From Closterium sp. Naga37s-1 (lineage: Eukaryota; Streptophyta; Zygnematophyceae; Desmidiales; Closteriaceae), in the NCBI GenBank assembly GCA_947471745.1, contig CANJKZ010000463.1, positions 10,001-74,000 on the forward strand: a stretch of DNA of 64,000 bases, given 5' to 3'. Shown in pieces: positions 32,856 through 44,300 of the stretch (positions within the stretch are counted from its first letter, which is position 1; every line of letters starts with the position of its first letter). Below the pieces are notes generated by a model that was not told the origin of the DNA, did not search any database, and saw nothing but the letters and a program-made list of their open reading frames with translations. Both the position numbers and the translations under genes were made by a program.

Positions 32856-33866
32856 TCATAAACTCCATCTTGGCCGCTGGTCCTGCACCACTTGCTGCCT
32901 CGCAGTGATAGTTGCTGCAAGCCGTCCCCTCCCTTTAGATTGGATTGATGGTTTCCCTACCAGAACCTGGCGAGTTGCCTCGCAGGAAGCACTTCTTAAT
33001 GATGTACTTGGGCTACAGGAGCGTCGTTCAGACAATGTATGCCGGGTATGATTCCTCTCACACAATACATGCCACACGTCGCTCGTGCATCCCGGTGAAT
33101 CCTGGTGGCAACAGGAGGCTTGAGACTGCCCATCTCGCCTCAGTGACAGGTCATCATCGGGTAGTTCCAAGGTGCTGTTTGGGGACCAAGGCTGCCCCTG
33201 CAACTGGGCTTGAATCGTCCTCCTCACAACTGTAATAGCAGGCCTCGCTGTGGGAAGAGAAACAACCTTCGCTTCTTCAACAACAGCTCTCGCTGACGTG
33301 GCAATACACTCCGTATCCTTGCTCATCCAATTAAACAGCTTGCCGGCCTCTGCAGCCTCCCACACGTCCCGCGGCGACTGCACGGGCGAAAGCACCGGCG
33401 ACTGGCTCCGGATTCGCGTGGGCGTGGCCTGTCGCTTCAGTCGCAGCAGCAGCGGCGCGATGTCGCTCGACAGCTGCTTCCTCAGCGTCACGCGTCCCGG
33501 CGCCGCGGGACTCTCCGTCCCCCGCGGCGGCCCACCCCCAAACCGTCCCTCCCGCGGCCCGCTGCTGCTTCTCATCGCGCCCCTCCGCCGTTCGCTCCCG
33601 CCGCTGCTATCAGGCATCCCCGGAATGGGTGTCCAGGCGTGAGCGGGCGCGGATGGCTGCGCCTTGGGTCGGAACGACTGCTGTAGCAACTCCGCCGTGC
33701 GCTCCTGCGACGCTCGGCGACTCGCAGACCGTCGCGTGGCGTCGTCAGGAGGGCTCCCCGCGCACGGCGGGGACGATGGTGGCGCAGGCGCGGGGGACGA
33801 GGGGCGGTGCATGGCGGCGTGGATGCGCGTGAGCGCGTGTGAGAGCTGCGCGCTGGGGCTCTTCAT
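32856..33866 (-). CDS. intronless Ser/Pro/Arg-rich protein, unknown
   Basis: 336 residues from the ATG at 33866. The first 150 residues are disordered (Pro, Ser, Arg and Gly runs such as PSSPAPAPPSSPPCAG). The middle has LRKQLSSDIAPLLLRLKRQA and DVWEAAEAGKLFNWMSKDTE, which could be short helices. The tail is Cys/Ser/Arg-rich (SERRSCSPSTSLRSASCEA). No domain recognised. The single long frame in DNA of mixed composition, with an ordinary amino-acid mix in its middle, supports coding, but this cannot be settled without expression data. Confidence 0.5.
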   Translation of the reverse strand: MKSPSAQLSHALTRIHAAMHRPSSPAPAPPSSPPCAGSPPDDATRRSASRRASQERTAELLQQSFRPKAQPSAPAHAWTPIPGMPDSSGGSERRRGAMRSSSGPREGRFGGGPPRGTESPAAPGRVTLRKQLSSDIAPLLLRLKRQATPTRIRSQSPVLSPVQSPRDVWEAAEAGKLFNWMSKDTECIATSARAVVEEAKVVSLPTARPAITVVRRTIQAQLQGQPWSPNSTLELPDDDLSLRRDGQSQASCCHQDSPGCTSDVWHVLCERNHTRHTLSERRSCSPSTSLRSASCEATRQVLVGKPSIQSKGRGRLAATITARQQVVQDQRPRWSL

Positions 33867-34504
33867 GGCGTGGCGCGGGGAGGACGGGAGATCAACGAGA
33901 CAGCCCTAAGGGGCACGCGATTAGTTTTCGTGACTTGAATCTGCAGGAAAGCAGCGAGTGGTGCCTTCAACTGGAGAGCGATGAGGCGAAGGAGACTTGC
34001 GGATAAAGAGAAGCGACGAACGAAAATGATGCGCCGAGGAAGGCAGCAGTGCTACCCTCGGTACGTGTCTAACTGTCATGACTGGTAACTTGGAAGAACT
34101 ATAGCGCCGAAGATATGAAGGAGGATTGGGAGGTTTCAAGGACTGCAAGGTGGCAGCGGCAGCGAGCGTGTGCGCGAGGAATGAAGGGAAGGTGAAGCGG
34201 GCGTCGGTTGAAAATGCAGCAGCGGGCTTCAGCTGCTGCTGTTCACGCGGAGGGCACTGCACGGCAGCCTCGAAAGCCCTGCAACGATATGTGAGGTGGG
34301 GTATGAGATGGGCTGAGAGGTTGCGCCGCGATTGGGGAAAAGAAACTTGCGACGCAAGGTTGTCCCACTAAGAAAGAACTATTACATAAATTCATAAATT
34401 GATTAATTACAGAAAGTACAAACGATCTGAACAGATGTAATAAGATATGCAAGTACAGCAGCACATGAAAACAAAATCGTACATGACACGCAACACGCCG
34501 GCTG
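33867..34504. other. intergenic region between two minus-strand genes
   Basis: Holds the presumed 5' region of the 336-residue gene and the 3' region of the E2 gene. AT-rich from about 34370 to 34500, consistent with a 3' untranslated region. Nothing else recognised. Confidence 0.4.
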
Positions 34505-37133
34505 TCAAGATAGCCGAAGCAGGGAGGAGGACAAGGAATCAAGGAATGGCACTGCCATGACACACCCACACAGCAGCACAACTGCAGCAGTCACCCAGAA
34601 CGACAAGCTCGACAGGCCTGGCTGTGGCTTCCCACTCGCACTGCCTGATCCTGCCGCACCTGCCTCTACTGCCTTCCCTGCGCTAAACGCACCAGCAACA
34701 CCCGTCTTCCTTCCTGTTCTAATCACCCTCCGCACGCCCCCCTCTTTTCTCTCTGCCCCTCCCTGACCTCCTCCTACCCTCAGCTCCCTCCCCCCTTCAC
34801 TGCCCTTCCCTTCCCGCCCCCCCACCACCCCAGCAGCAGCTTCCACCACCCGCCTGCCCTTCCCCGCGCCCTTACCCCTCCCCTCCGCACCCTCCCCCTG
34901 CGCTCTGCTGGCGGCATCAGCACCACCCTCTGCTGCGTGTGCTGCCGACGCCAGTGAGGCGGTGTAGCCGTCCACGAGGTCGGGGAAGAGGTTGCGGAAC
35001 ACGGGGCTGAGGGGGAGGGTGGGGTGGAGGGGGGGATTAAGGGGGGGAGAAAGAGGGGGGGTTTGGAGCAACAGGCATAAAGGGACGTGAAGAAGGAAAG
35101 ATGCAGTGTTGACCAACTGACGAAGGATTGCTGAGAGGAATCCATATGGAATGAGGGCGTGAGGAACAAGGGCGAGGGGAACGAAGGCAGGCTAATGGGA
35201 TGTGGAGAGGAGGTTAAGCAGAGCGCAGCATGCAGGCAGCACGAGCGGCACCTGCGACAGTTGTTGGGCATGGAGAGGCGTGCTAGCTTGCGCCTGTCCG
35301 CCTCCGACGCCACTATGCTGCCCGCCGTCACTGCATCGTCCGACTGGCCCAGGGAGGGGAGAGGGGGAAGGGCGATCGGATGGGGATGGGCAGTGCGGGA
35401 ACAGAGGGGGGCGGATGGATTGTGAGGACAAGAGAAGGCAGAGGAGTGGAGAGAGAACGGGGGAAGAGCTGGGAACAGGGAACAGGGATGGCGGGCAGGA
35501 AAGGCATGGACGCCAGTGAGTGAGTGCATGGACATTGCATGCACAGAACATCACAGCACATCGGGGAACACTAATGTGTGAGTGCGCACAACAAATTACG
35601 CATGGCTCAGCAGTCTTCCAAGCACAGCCTGCTTGCGCGACGGGACGCGAATGCAATACCCGTGAAGTGAACGTGAGAGTGCGGCCAGAAAAGCACGCAC
35701 AGTACTGCGAGAGCACAGCGCCACGTCAGCACGTACCATGAAGGAGAGAAGGCCGGTGAGAATGCTGCAAACGATGGGGCAGAGGACAGCGGGATGGAGG
35801 GAGAGATGAAACCAGTGATGATGGGATGAATGGAGCTCAGGCCACGAGGACTTGGAGTGGTGTGATGGTATGACGGAAACGTCAAGGGTTTGAGAGACAT
35901 CAGAGGGAGACTCCTTGTGGATCTTGAAGCAATAGAGCACAGAAAGTGCAGCGTTACGTGCATTGATCGCATGGGGAGAGAGCGAGGGCGTGAAAGAGCG
36001 AGGGCGTGGCAGAGCGATAGAAGGAGAGTGGGGGTGTGAAGAGAGCGGTACCTGGCGACAGACCACATGGGGTTCCACGTCTCGGGGTGGACTGCACACA
36101 GCCACAATACGAGTAGAAGGGGACACGGGCAGTCAGGGGGACACGAACCATGAAAGCAGAACCAGCAAGCCATGGAACGAGCGAGAAGCAGTGCAAAAAC
36201 CAAACGCTGAGCTTAGCTAATACAAGGAGCATTGTTCAGTCGCCCGCCCACTCACAATCCCCCGCCCACTCACAGTCGCTCATGCTCATGCATATGCGAG
36301 TGCTGGTGGCGAATCGTCCGTTGGGGGTAAGCATCATGATGCTTGGCGGTTTAAAGGGGTAATCGGCAGGGAATCTGAGCCGTCCGTGGTACCACCCGTT
36401 CTCGTACGGTGTGCCGGGGCTGCCTTCCAGCACGAAGTCTGGCGCGCGGAGAGGACGGGGAACGGGGGGGGGGAAGGCGGGGGGGAGGGTGGGGGGAAGG
36501 GGGTGGTGGAGGCTGTTGATTGGCGAGAAAAGGAAACGCTTAGAAGGAAAGGTGGTGAAGCAATGGAGGTGGTGACGTCAGATATGTGAATGCTGACGTG
36601 GAAGTGAACAATGTGAGAAGCCGGCGGAAGAACGACGGCAAGATGACAGCAGGAGGACAGGGATGACGGTGGGAGCAAAGGAGCGCGCGGAAAGAGCTGA
36701 AAGGGACGGCCAGCGCGAACGCATATGCAGGGTGCGGCCACTCACGCCAGTCCAGCATGTCGGCGGGGTTCGGCTTCGCGCGGATGTGCGGCGGCGGCTC
36801 CTGAAAGAGAGGCGATGCGGGTCGCACCACAACGAGCGGGAGGAAAAGGATAGTCCGGCTTAGACCAACCGCTCACCGAATAAGAAATTAAGAAAGATCC
36901 TAGTCGACCGCAGCCAGAGGAGCGACAAGTTATCATCGTGAACTCGAAGAAAGAGAAAGCGACTAGAACTATTGGGCAATGGCGAAAACGACGGCTCGGT
37001 GGCTGTCAGCACTGTTTTCAAGGCACCTAGAGAATTGGACACAAGGCGTCAGCACCTTGGTAATTAACTTCATTTCTCGCTGTAGCCGCTGCAGGCAACC
37101 CTTAGACGGCGTTGCTCCTCCGCGAGAGGCCAT
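34505..37133 (-). CDS. UBE2J2-like: membrane-anchored ubiquitin-conjugating enzyme E2 (UBC32/33/34, UBE2J type)
   Basis: E2 of the ER-associated degradation pathway, tail-anchored in the ER membrane (known of the family). Exons: 37056-37133, 36746-36800, 36274-36438, 36052-36091, 35737-35764, 35252-35343, 34505-35006. All phases join to 319 residues. The UBC fold is evident: GCLQRLQREM, FVLEGSPGTPY, FPADYPFKPPSIMMLTPNGRF, catalytic Cys94 in ICMSMSD, FHPETWNPMWSV and SILTGLLSFM. The 90-residue region after PVFRNLFPDLVDGY is Gly/Ala/Glu-rich and longer than in relatives of about 240 residues. The protein ends with a hydrophobic anchor (FWVTAAVVLLCGCVMAVPFL). The start is the first ATG in frame. 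Confidence 0.9.
36256..36291 (-). repeat. 18-bp duplication of the E2 exon 3 donor
   Basis: On the minus strand gcgact|gtgagtgggcggg is followed 18 bp later by gggatt|gtgagtgggcggg. Candidate exon ends are 36274 and 36256. The extra 18 bp would insert six residues right after the catalytic Cys segment without changing frame. Confidence 0.8.
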
Positions 37134-38273
37134 GCTGGAACGAACACTTCGAAGCGCGAGCGGCAGTCACGGAATTACAGAATCTAGGGTTAGAGTGAGT
37201 GGAACGCACAAACGTCAAGAAAATGGTACAATCTAGGAGTACTAAGGGAAAGCTCTAGGTCCAAGTATTTTTAGGGTACCAAAAAAAGGGGTATTCGGCG
37301 CGTTCTTGTTGTGTTTGCCTTATGCGGTTCAGTTGGGTTCCTCACGATCTAACATGGTTCTCGAGGTTGGTGGAGTAGGCTTTCTAGCGAGTCCGCGCAG
37401 ATGGAGAACTGGCGGAGAGAGGAATGCGGGACGGGGAAGGTTGGCGGACAGCACAGCACAGCACCACTGGTGCGGCTGAGTGCTTCTGCGAAGCCAGGAA
37501 CCCCCACGGTGGTGCGATACAGCTCCCACCCTACGCGCAACTGCGGGGGGCTCGTAAAAAAATAACTTTGCAGACCTTTAAAATATTTTTCGCGACGAGA
37601 ATTGGTCAGCCTGGAGAAATATAGCCAACCACTACAAAAAATCATTATCTTCACCAATGGGGCACTGCCCTCCCCCGCAACGTGTTTTTCCGGGGCAATT
37701 GTCCCTGCCCGGAACTACTTGTGCTATCCCTGGGTCCGCGCTCCGAGCGGGAACCAGTCTCGCACCAGTCTCGCACCCAGTTTGCATGGGAGGAGGGGAC
37801 AGCACAACACTACTGGTTCAGCGTTCTTTTGCGCTAGGTGGGCCGCACAGCACAGCACATCACTGGCCAGGTTCGGGATAGAGTTCAAGGTCCCGAGCCT
37901 GATTCAAGGAATGCGCCTTTGGAATGGAATCTTCGAGGATCACCAGTAGAGGCCCTCACAAAACATCATCTATGCCCTGTTTGGAAGCCACCCCAGTCAT
38001 CCTGCGGCTGGTGCGGGGGATCTTATGTTTCCCAAATTCGAAACATGTTAAAGCCCACCAAATCGTTATTAGAACACCGAGCCTGTCCAGTGCGAGTTGG
38101 CTACCGAACGCGTAAAAACCCCACTTCGACTGGGTGCTAGGACACCACCACGAACATGTCGCTCCCAGGCAAACTCAACCGTCAGTGAAAGTCCCTCCCA
38201 TTTCAACTTTCCAGTTCAACCCAGGCATACCCTCTCAGAGTGGGAGGCTCGAGGGTATACGCTGCACTAGTAT
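37134..38273. other. unassigned stretch between the E2 gene and copia element A
   Basis: No gene recognised. Two segments (about 37440-37500 and 37796-37860) share a loose motif (gacagcac...actggt), suggesting an old repeat. The boundary with element A is near 38273, where similarity to other copia copies stops abruptly with no LTR. Confidence 0.4.
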
Positions 38274-39782
38274 CAAGGAAGTATCGCAGAGCGATGTGCT
38301 TTGTTCGGTGCTCCAGTCTGTGCTCCTGACACAAGGCAATCATGGCCTTGTTGTCTACGTACAGAACTGGAGGCGAACGAGGCTGCTCTCCTAAGTCAGT
38401 CAGCAGGTAGGTGAGCCAGCGTAGCTCCTGTGCAGCCATGGCCTCGGCGTAGATCTCAGCATCACAACTGGAGCTGAGAACCGAAGACGAGCGAGTAGAG
38501 CGCCAGGAAACAGAGCTGGAACCGAGGCTGAAGGTGTAACCCTGTGACGACCGCTGCGTAGCTGAGTCGTCAACCCAAGAAGCGTCTGCGTGACCAGTGA
38601 GGACGACTGGACCCCGTCCTCCAAGCACGAGCCCCATGCCCGACGTACTGCACAAGTAACGCACTACCCTCTTCGCAGCATCCCAGTGCACCTTTTGGTG
38701 CCTACCGGGAGCCACGTAGTGAGCCAGGAGGCTGAGAGGGTCGAGGTCAGGTCGAGTGCACGTCATCAGGTACATGAGGCAACCCACAAGCTCTGGGTAC
38801 AGACCACTCGGCTCTACGGACTCGTCCGAAGGTGGAAATGAGAGAGAGTGGCTGGTAGACAGAGGAGTGGGCTGTGGCGAGGAGAACTGGAAGCCGAAGC
38901 GCTGAAGGACCTGGTGCACCATGTGTGACTCAGTCCATGTGATGGTGCGCCGTGCTCTGTCCTGGGTGATCTGCAAGCCAAGATAGCTGCGCAGTTCACC
39001 CAGGTCAATGCAGGTGTGTCTCTTCTGCAGCTCCGACTTCACAAGGGTCAGTGCCTCAGTGTCAGCAGTGGCAAAGACCAGGTCGTCGACGTATACGAGG
39101 ACGTAGAACGGCGGCAACCACGTGTCGGTGCGTAGAAACAGCGACAGGTCAACAGTAGGAGTAAACCCCAGAGCCGCAAGGGTAGTCTTGAGTGTGTCGT
39201 GCCACTCGCGAGGCGCCTGGCGGAGACCGTAGACAGGCCGCCGAAGGCTCCACTGAGTACCTGCAGGAAACGACCCAGTGAAGCCAGGTGGGCGGCGCAG
39301 CCAGATCTCCTCGTGCAGGCTGCCCTGCAAGAAAGCTGTGCAGAAGTCCAGAGAGTGCAACTCGTAGTCACGCTGAGCAGCGACATGCAACAACACCCGA
39401 AGAGTAGCCATCTTCAGGGTGGGGGAGAAGGTCTGGAAGTAGTCGACCCCCTGTCGCTGACTGAAGCCTCGAGCAACGTAACGTGCCTTGAAGGCAGGCG
39501 GTGAACCCGGCGGCCGCTTCACCCTGAAAATCCACATGCCATCAACTATGTTCGCCCGAGACAGGGGAACTGCATCGACGTATGTGCCTGTGGACTTCCA
39601 GGATGCCATCTCGGCATCCATGCCTGCCACTGAGGGGAGTAAGGACCCGTAATCCCCTCTGCGTAAGAGCGCGGGGTCGGGATGTCTGGTGCATCCGGGT
39701 CTCCCTCAGGGGCAAGCAGCATGGAAGAGAAACGAGGTACAGCAGCTGCAAGACACTCAAAGTCCTCCTGCCTGTCCTCAAG

Positions 39783-39926
39783 TGTCAGAATGTTATATTT
39801 GTCTAGCCTGCAGTGGGGTACTCAATAGTGAGTACAGCCCAATTTAGGGTTTGCTATATGTACTCAACTGCTTGCTAGTGAAAACCACTCTTCTCTGTTT
39901 CATTCATTCCGTTCCTGATTCTAACA
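39783..39926 (+). repeat. 5' LTR of the small element
   Basis: 144 bp, tgtcagaatg to gattctaaca. Contains a perfect stem gtactca/tgagtac with loop atag. Confidence 0.9.
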
Positions 39927-41252
39927 TGGAATCAGAGCAAGTCGACCCTCACGGGTTGATCCTGTGCATGGGCCCACCGTTAGCTTCCGCTACTGCTGCT
40001 GTCCTGCCTATCGCGCGCCTCGGGCGCTCACGGCGCGCGGCACTTTTTGCGCGCGGCGGTTTTCTGCCCGTCGCGCCGCCCTGCTGGGTGCGTGGCGGTT
40101 TTCAGCGCCCCCGGGGAACTGCGCGTCGCCCCCCCCGTCGCCCGTCGAAGCGCCCCCGGGGACCTGCGCGTCGCCCCCCCCCGTAGCCCGTCGCGGCGCC
40201 CTAAGGGGCCCCGCGTCGCCCCCCCCCCCCCCCCCCCCCCCGTCGCCCGTCGCGGCGACCTGGGGGGCCGCGCGTCGCCCCCCCCCCATAGCCCGTCGCG
40301 GCGCCCTGGGGGCCACGCGTCACCCCCCCCCCCCCCCCCCCCCCCCCCCCGTCGCCCGTCGCGGCGCCCTGGGGGGGCGCGCGTCGCCCCCCTCCCCCGT
40401 CGCCCGTCGAGGCGACCTGGAGGGCCGCGCGTCGCCCCTCCCGTCGCCCGTCGAGGCGACCTGGGGGGCCGCGCGTCGGCCCCTCCCGTCCTTCGTTGCG
40501 GCCCTGCCCTGCAGCCGCCCTGTCGCGGCCCTGCCCTGCTGCCGCCCTCGTCGCGGCCCTGCCTTCGCCTTTCGTCGCGGCCCTGCCCTGCTGCCGCCCC
40601 CGTTGCGGCCCTGCCCTGTGTTGGGGTTTGGGGGTGGCGAGTATGGGGTGATGGGTGTGTGCGGCCTCCCCTGCTCCTCCTCCTCCCCCGTCTCCCACTG
40701 CTGCAGCTGCCGCTGAGGGGGTGGGTGTGTGGGAGCCGACGGAGTGGTACTAGGGGGTGGCGTGTGAGCAATGCTAGAGGTGCCGCAGGGGGTGTGTGAA
40801 AGGGGGGTGAGACAGTTAGAGGGAGGTTGGGCGGAGGCAGCCGTCGTGTCGCCAGCAGCGCCAGTAGTCCGGAGGCTACAATCTCCGGTAGCCCAGCGAG
40901 CCTGCTGCGCCAGTTGCCCGTGGGTCCGTTGCTCCTGCCGCTCATCGTTAGCCGCGGAGCCAGTTACTCCAGTAGTCCGGAGGCTACAATCTCCGGTAGC
41001 CACAGTGCGCGCCACTCCTGTTGCCCGTGTTTTTGCAGCTTCACCCGTCGTCTCCTATCTCCTCTCCTCTCACAGTCCCTCCTCCTCCTCACTTACCGTC
41101 TGTGACTGCCTCTAGCTTTGCTTATATTTGTGAACTATAAACTGCTGCTTCTTGTACTTGTGCTCAGAATGTGTGGTGACATCGTGATCCACCCTGAGTT
41201 TGTTTTGCTTTGCTTGTTGTGCTGATTACACCCCACTTTGGCTATGAGGGTG

Positions 41253-41396
41253 TGTCAGAATGTTATATTTGTCTAGCCTGCAGTGGGGTACTCAATAGTG
41301 AGTACAGCCCAATTTAGGGTTTGCTATATGTACTCAACTGCTTGCCAGTGAAAACCACGCTTCTCTGTTTCATTCATTCCGTTCCTGATTCTAACA
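41253..41396 (+). repeat. 3' LTR of the small element
   Basis: 144 bp, differing from the 5' LTR at two positions (tagtg/cagtg and ctctt/cgctt). Confidence 0.9.
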
Positions 41397-44300
41397 TCAA
41401 GGACGTCCGTGCCAAGAGCACACTCACCCCCAACGGACGGAGGACTGGCAGACTCAGACTCAACAACAAGAGCAGTGGCGTAGTCTAGACGACATGCAGC
41501 AGCAAAGTCAACCAGCTCAGCAACGATGCCAGACGCAGCAGTGGACTCAAAAGCAGGGTCAGTGACGACAGTGGCAAGGAGACAAGAGACAGTGGGACTG
41601 GCAGCACGAGCGCGGTCTGACTCAGGGTCAGGGACGGCAGGAAGAGAGGACTCAGGAGGAGCAGACAGAGGAACACGCAGTGGAACAGAGGAAGGACAAA
41701 GAGCCATAGCGTGCGTGCCGGGGACAGGAGGAGGACGCGGACGAGGAACGCGACGACTAGTGCGAACAGGGGAGGCAGGACGAGACTCAGGCTCACGACG
41801 CTCTGTAGGTCCACCGGCCTGCTCAGTGTAAGGAGAAGGGGCAGGCAGTGGCGAGGCTGGCGGTAACGGCGACTGCGATTGGTCAGGCGGTGGACACAGT
41901 AGGGGAGGAGTAAGGCCAGTAGAAGACGGGACACAAAAGAACCTTCTGAAGCACGGGAACGAAGAACGGTCGAGGCCGCACAGTGCCTCCAGCACCAGTA
42001 CCACCAGCACCCCCAGCTCCAGCACCTCCAGCTCCATGGTCAACAGCTCCAGCTCCACCAGCTCCAGCACCTCCCATGCCAGTGCCTCCAGCTCCAGCGC
42101 CACCAGCTCCAGCTCCTCCAGCTACAGCGCCACCAGCGCCAGTGCCTCCAGCTCCAGCGCCTCCAGCCCAAGCAGCTCCAGGCTCCGTAGGGTCTCCAGC
42201 TCCAGCGCCCCCAACACCACCAGTGCCAGCAGCTCCAGTACCCCTGGTACGAGCACCTTCAGGACCACCAGCTCCAGCAGCAACTCCAGCACCTCCAGCT
42301 CCAGTGTCTCCAGTGGCAGGGTCTCCAGCTCCGGCAGCTCCACTCCTAAGGCGGGTGTGCTGAGCAAACCACTCGCGCAGCTGCTGTAGGGAGAGAGGCT
42401 CCGGCTGGGGAAACAGTCGTGGCGAATCACCCTCAGGACCTCCAGCAGAAGCAGTACCCAGAGGCTCAGCACCCCCAGACTCCGCACCCCCAGGCTCCGC
42501 ACCCCCAGACTCAGCGCCCCCAGGCTCCGCACCCCCAGACGCAGCACCCCCAGACGCAGCACCTCGCGCAGCACCTGAGTCGCCAGCTACCTCAACAGGC
42601 ATAGTACCAGGGAGAGGGTCTACCTGAGACACACCTGGGGGAGCAGGACCCTGGGGCAGGAGGGGTTCTACCGGAGGGGGACCGGGAGCAAAGAAGAGCG
42701 GCGGGGGCGGGGGAGGGGCAGAGCGGTAGAGGAAGAGACGGTAAAAGGGAACCGACTCGTCAAACGTGACGTCCTAAGAGGGGAAGACACGGCGCGAGGT
42801 GGGGTGGTAAAACTGCCAGCCAAGCGCGTCAAGGGGAAAGCCAAGGAAGACGCAGGGGATAGCACGGGCGGAGAGCTTGTCCGCGGATGTATCGCGAACA
42901 AAGGCACGAGAGCCCCAGACTCGGAACATCGACGAAACACCAACCTCCCCCGTCCAACGCAGTGTACACGAGGTCTCCGGCAAGGAGACACGGGGCCAGA
43001 GGTTGAGCTGATGTGCAGCGTACCGGACCGCAAACGGCCATAGAAAATGGGGGGCAGCCGCATGGATCATGGAGGTACGAGCCACCTCCATGACTAAGCC
43101 AATGCGACGCTCAGCAATCCCATTTTGCTGCGGTGAGGCCGGAAGCGTGAACGACTGGAGGATGCCCTCCCCACGACATAAGTCCCGCAGGAGGTCTGAG
43201 GAGAACTCACCACCTCTGTCAGAGTGCAGCCGTAGGACAGGAAGGTCCTGGTGGAACCGCTCGCGTAGCTGGAGACGGACTGCGCGGATCCAAGGGATCA
43301 AGACATCAGGGACCTCACCCTTGCCGCGCAAGGGTGAGGTCCCTGACCGTGGTGTAACGCGTGTAGTCGTCAACAACCAGCAGAAAGTAGCGCTCGAAGC
43401 CCTGTCCACTGACGCGGGCTGGGCCCCACACGTCCATGTGGAGAGTCTGCAAGGGAGCAGTCGTCGGGGGAAATGAGGAGTGAGGAGCGGCGCGCTGCCG
43501 CCCCTCGACGCAAGGAAGGCAGGGCGGGGCAGGCGAGGGCGGGAGGGGAGGCAGAGACCTGGGAAGACCAGAGACAAGGAGGCGGGAGTGCATGCCACGA
43601 AGGCGTGGCAGGGAGAGGTGACCAAGTCTGTGGTGCCACAGGAGAGTCTGGTGCGATAGGAGGGGACACAAGCAAGGGGGTGCTATTGAACCTCACGCGG
43701 ACACCTGGGCAGACGTAGCTACCTGAGGAGACTCAGTAGCCAGTGTGTACAAACTCGACCCAGGCCAACGAGTGAACGTGGCCAGGTGGAGGCCCGTCCG
43801 TGTACACGTGCAGATCGACACACGCTGACCTCTAGGAGTGGTGGTAATGACCATCGCGTCCTGGAGGGCAGCGGTACTCACCAAGTTCGTAGAGAACGAG
43901 GGGAGGTGAAGACCTGACAGTGAGCCGGACGGAACCGCCGGGCACGGGAGAACAGTGGAGGAACGGGCAAGGACTGGGCCCGTGGAGGGGTCAGCCAGCC
44001 TGACCGGTACAGGTGCAGAGAGAGGAGTGAGGGTTGTGCTGTCGCGAAAGAAACAGCGTGAGGCACCTGAGTCAAGTATGAAGGTGTGCAAGGCCTCAGC
44101 AGGCGCAGTACCAGGGAGAACAGACTCACTAGCACCTAGAGCAGCAGCCTCTATACCTGGGTCAGGCGGCACACACAGGTAACAGTCACCCTCAGCACTA
44201 ACAGACAAGGCATACATAGCAGGAAGGATAACATCATAGTCTAGGTCAAAGATAGCAACTCCAGACCTAAGCAGCTCTGCCCAGCGGGGGCGCTCGGCCT

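Larger units (their letters stand above)
39783..41396 (+). mobile_element. small non-autonomous LTR retrotransposon with perfect target duplication
   Basis: 1,614 bp. The target duplication tcaag flanks it at 39778-39782 and 41397-41401. It has two 144-bp LTRs, a primer-binding site (tggaatcagagcaagtcg) at 39927-39944 and a purine run tatgagggtg before the 3' LTR. The interior has no gag or pol. It consists of a GC-rich leader with C-runs and gtcgcccgtcgcggcg units, then a unique part with a roughly 110-bp direct repeat (cagtagtccggaggctacaa at about 40861 and 40971). It must be moved by proteins of a related full copia element. The LTRs differ at only 2 of 144 positions, so the insertion is fairly recent. 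Confidence 0.9.

Noticed and set aside
40028..41015. Several 160-300-codon frames in the small LTR element
   Set aside because: All are Pro/Arg/Ala or Gly/Arg-rich readings of the GC-rich leader, overlap on both strands and lack Gag or Pol motifs.
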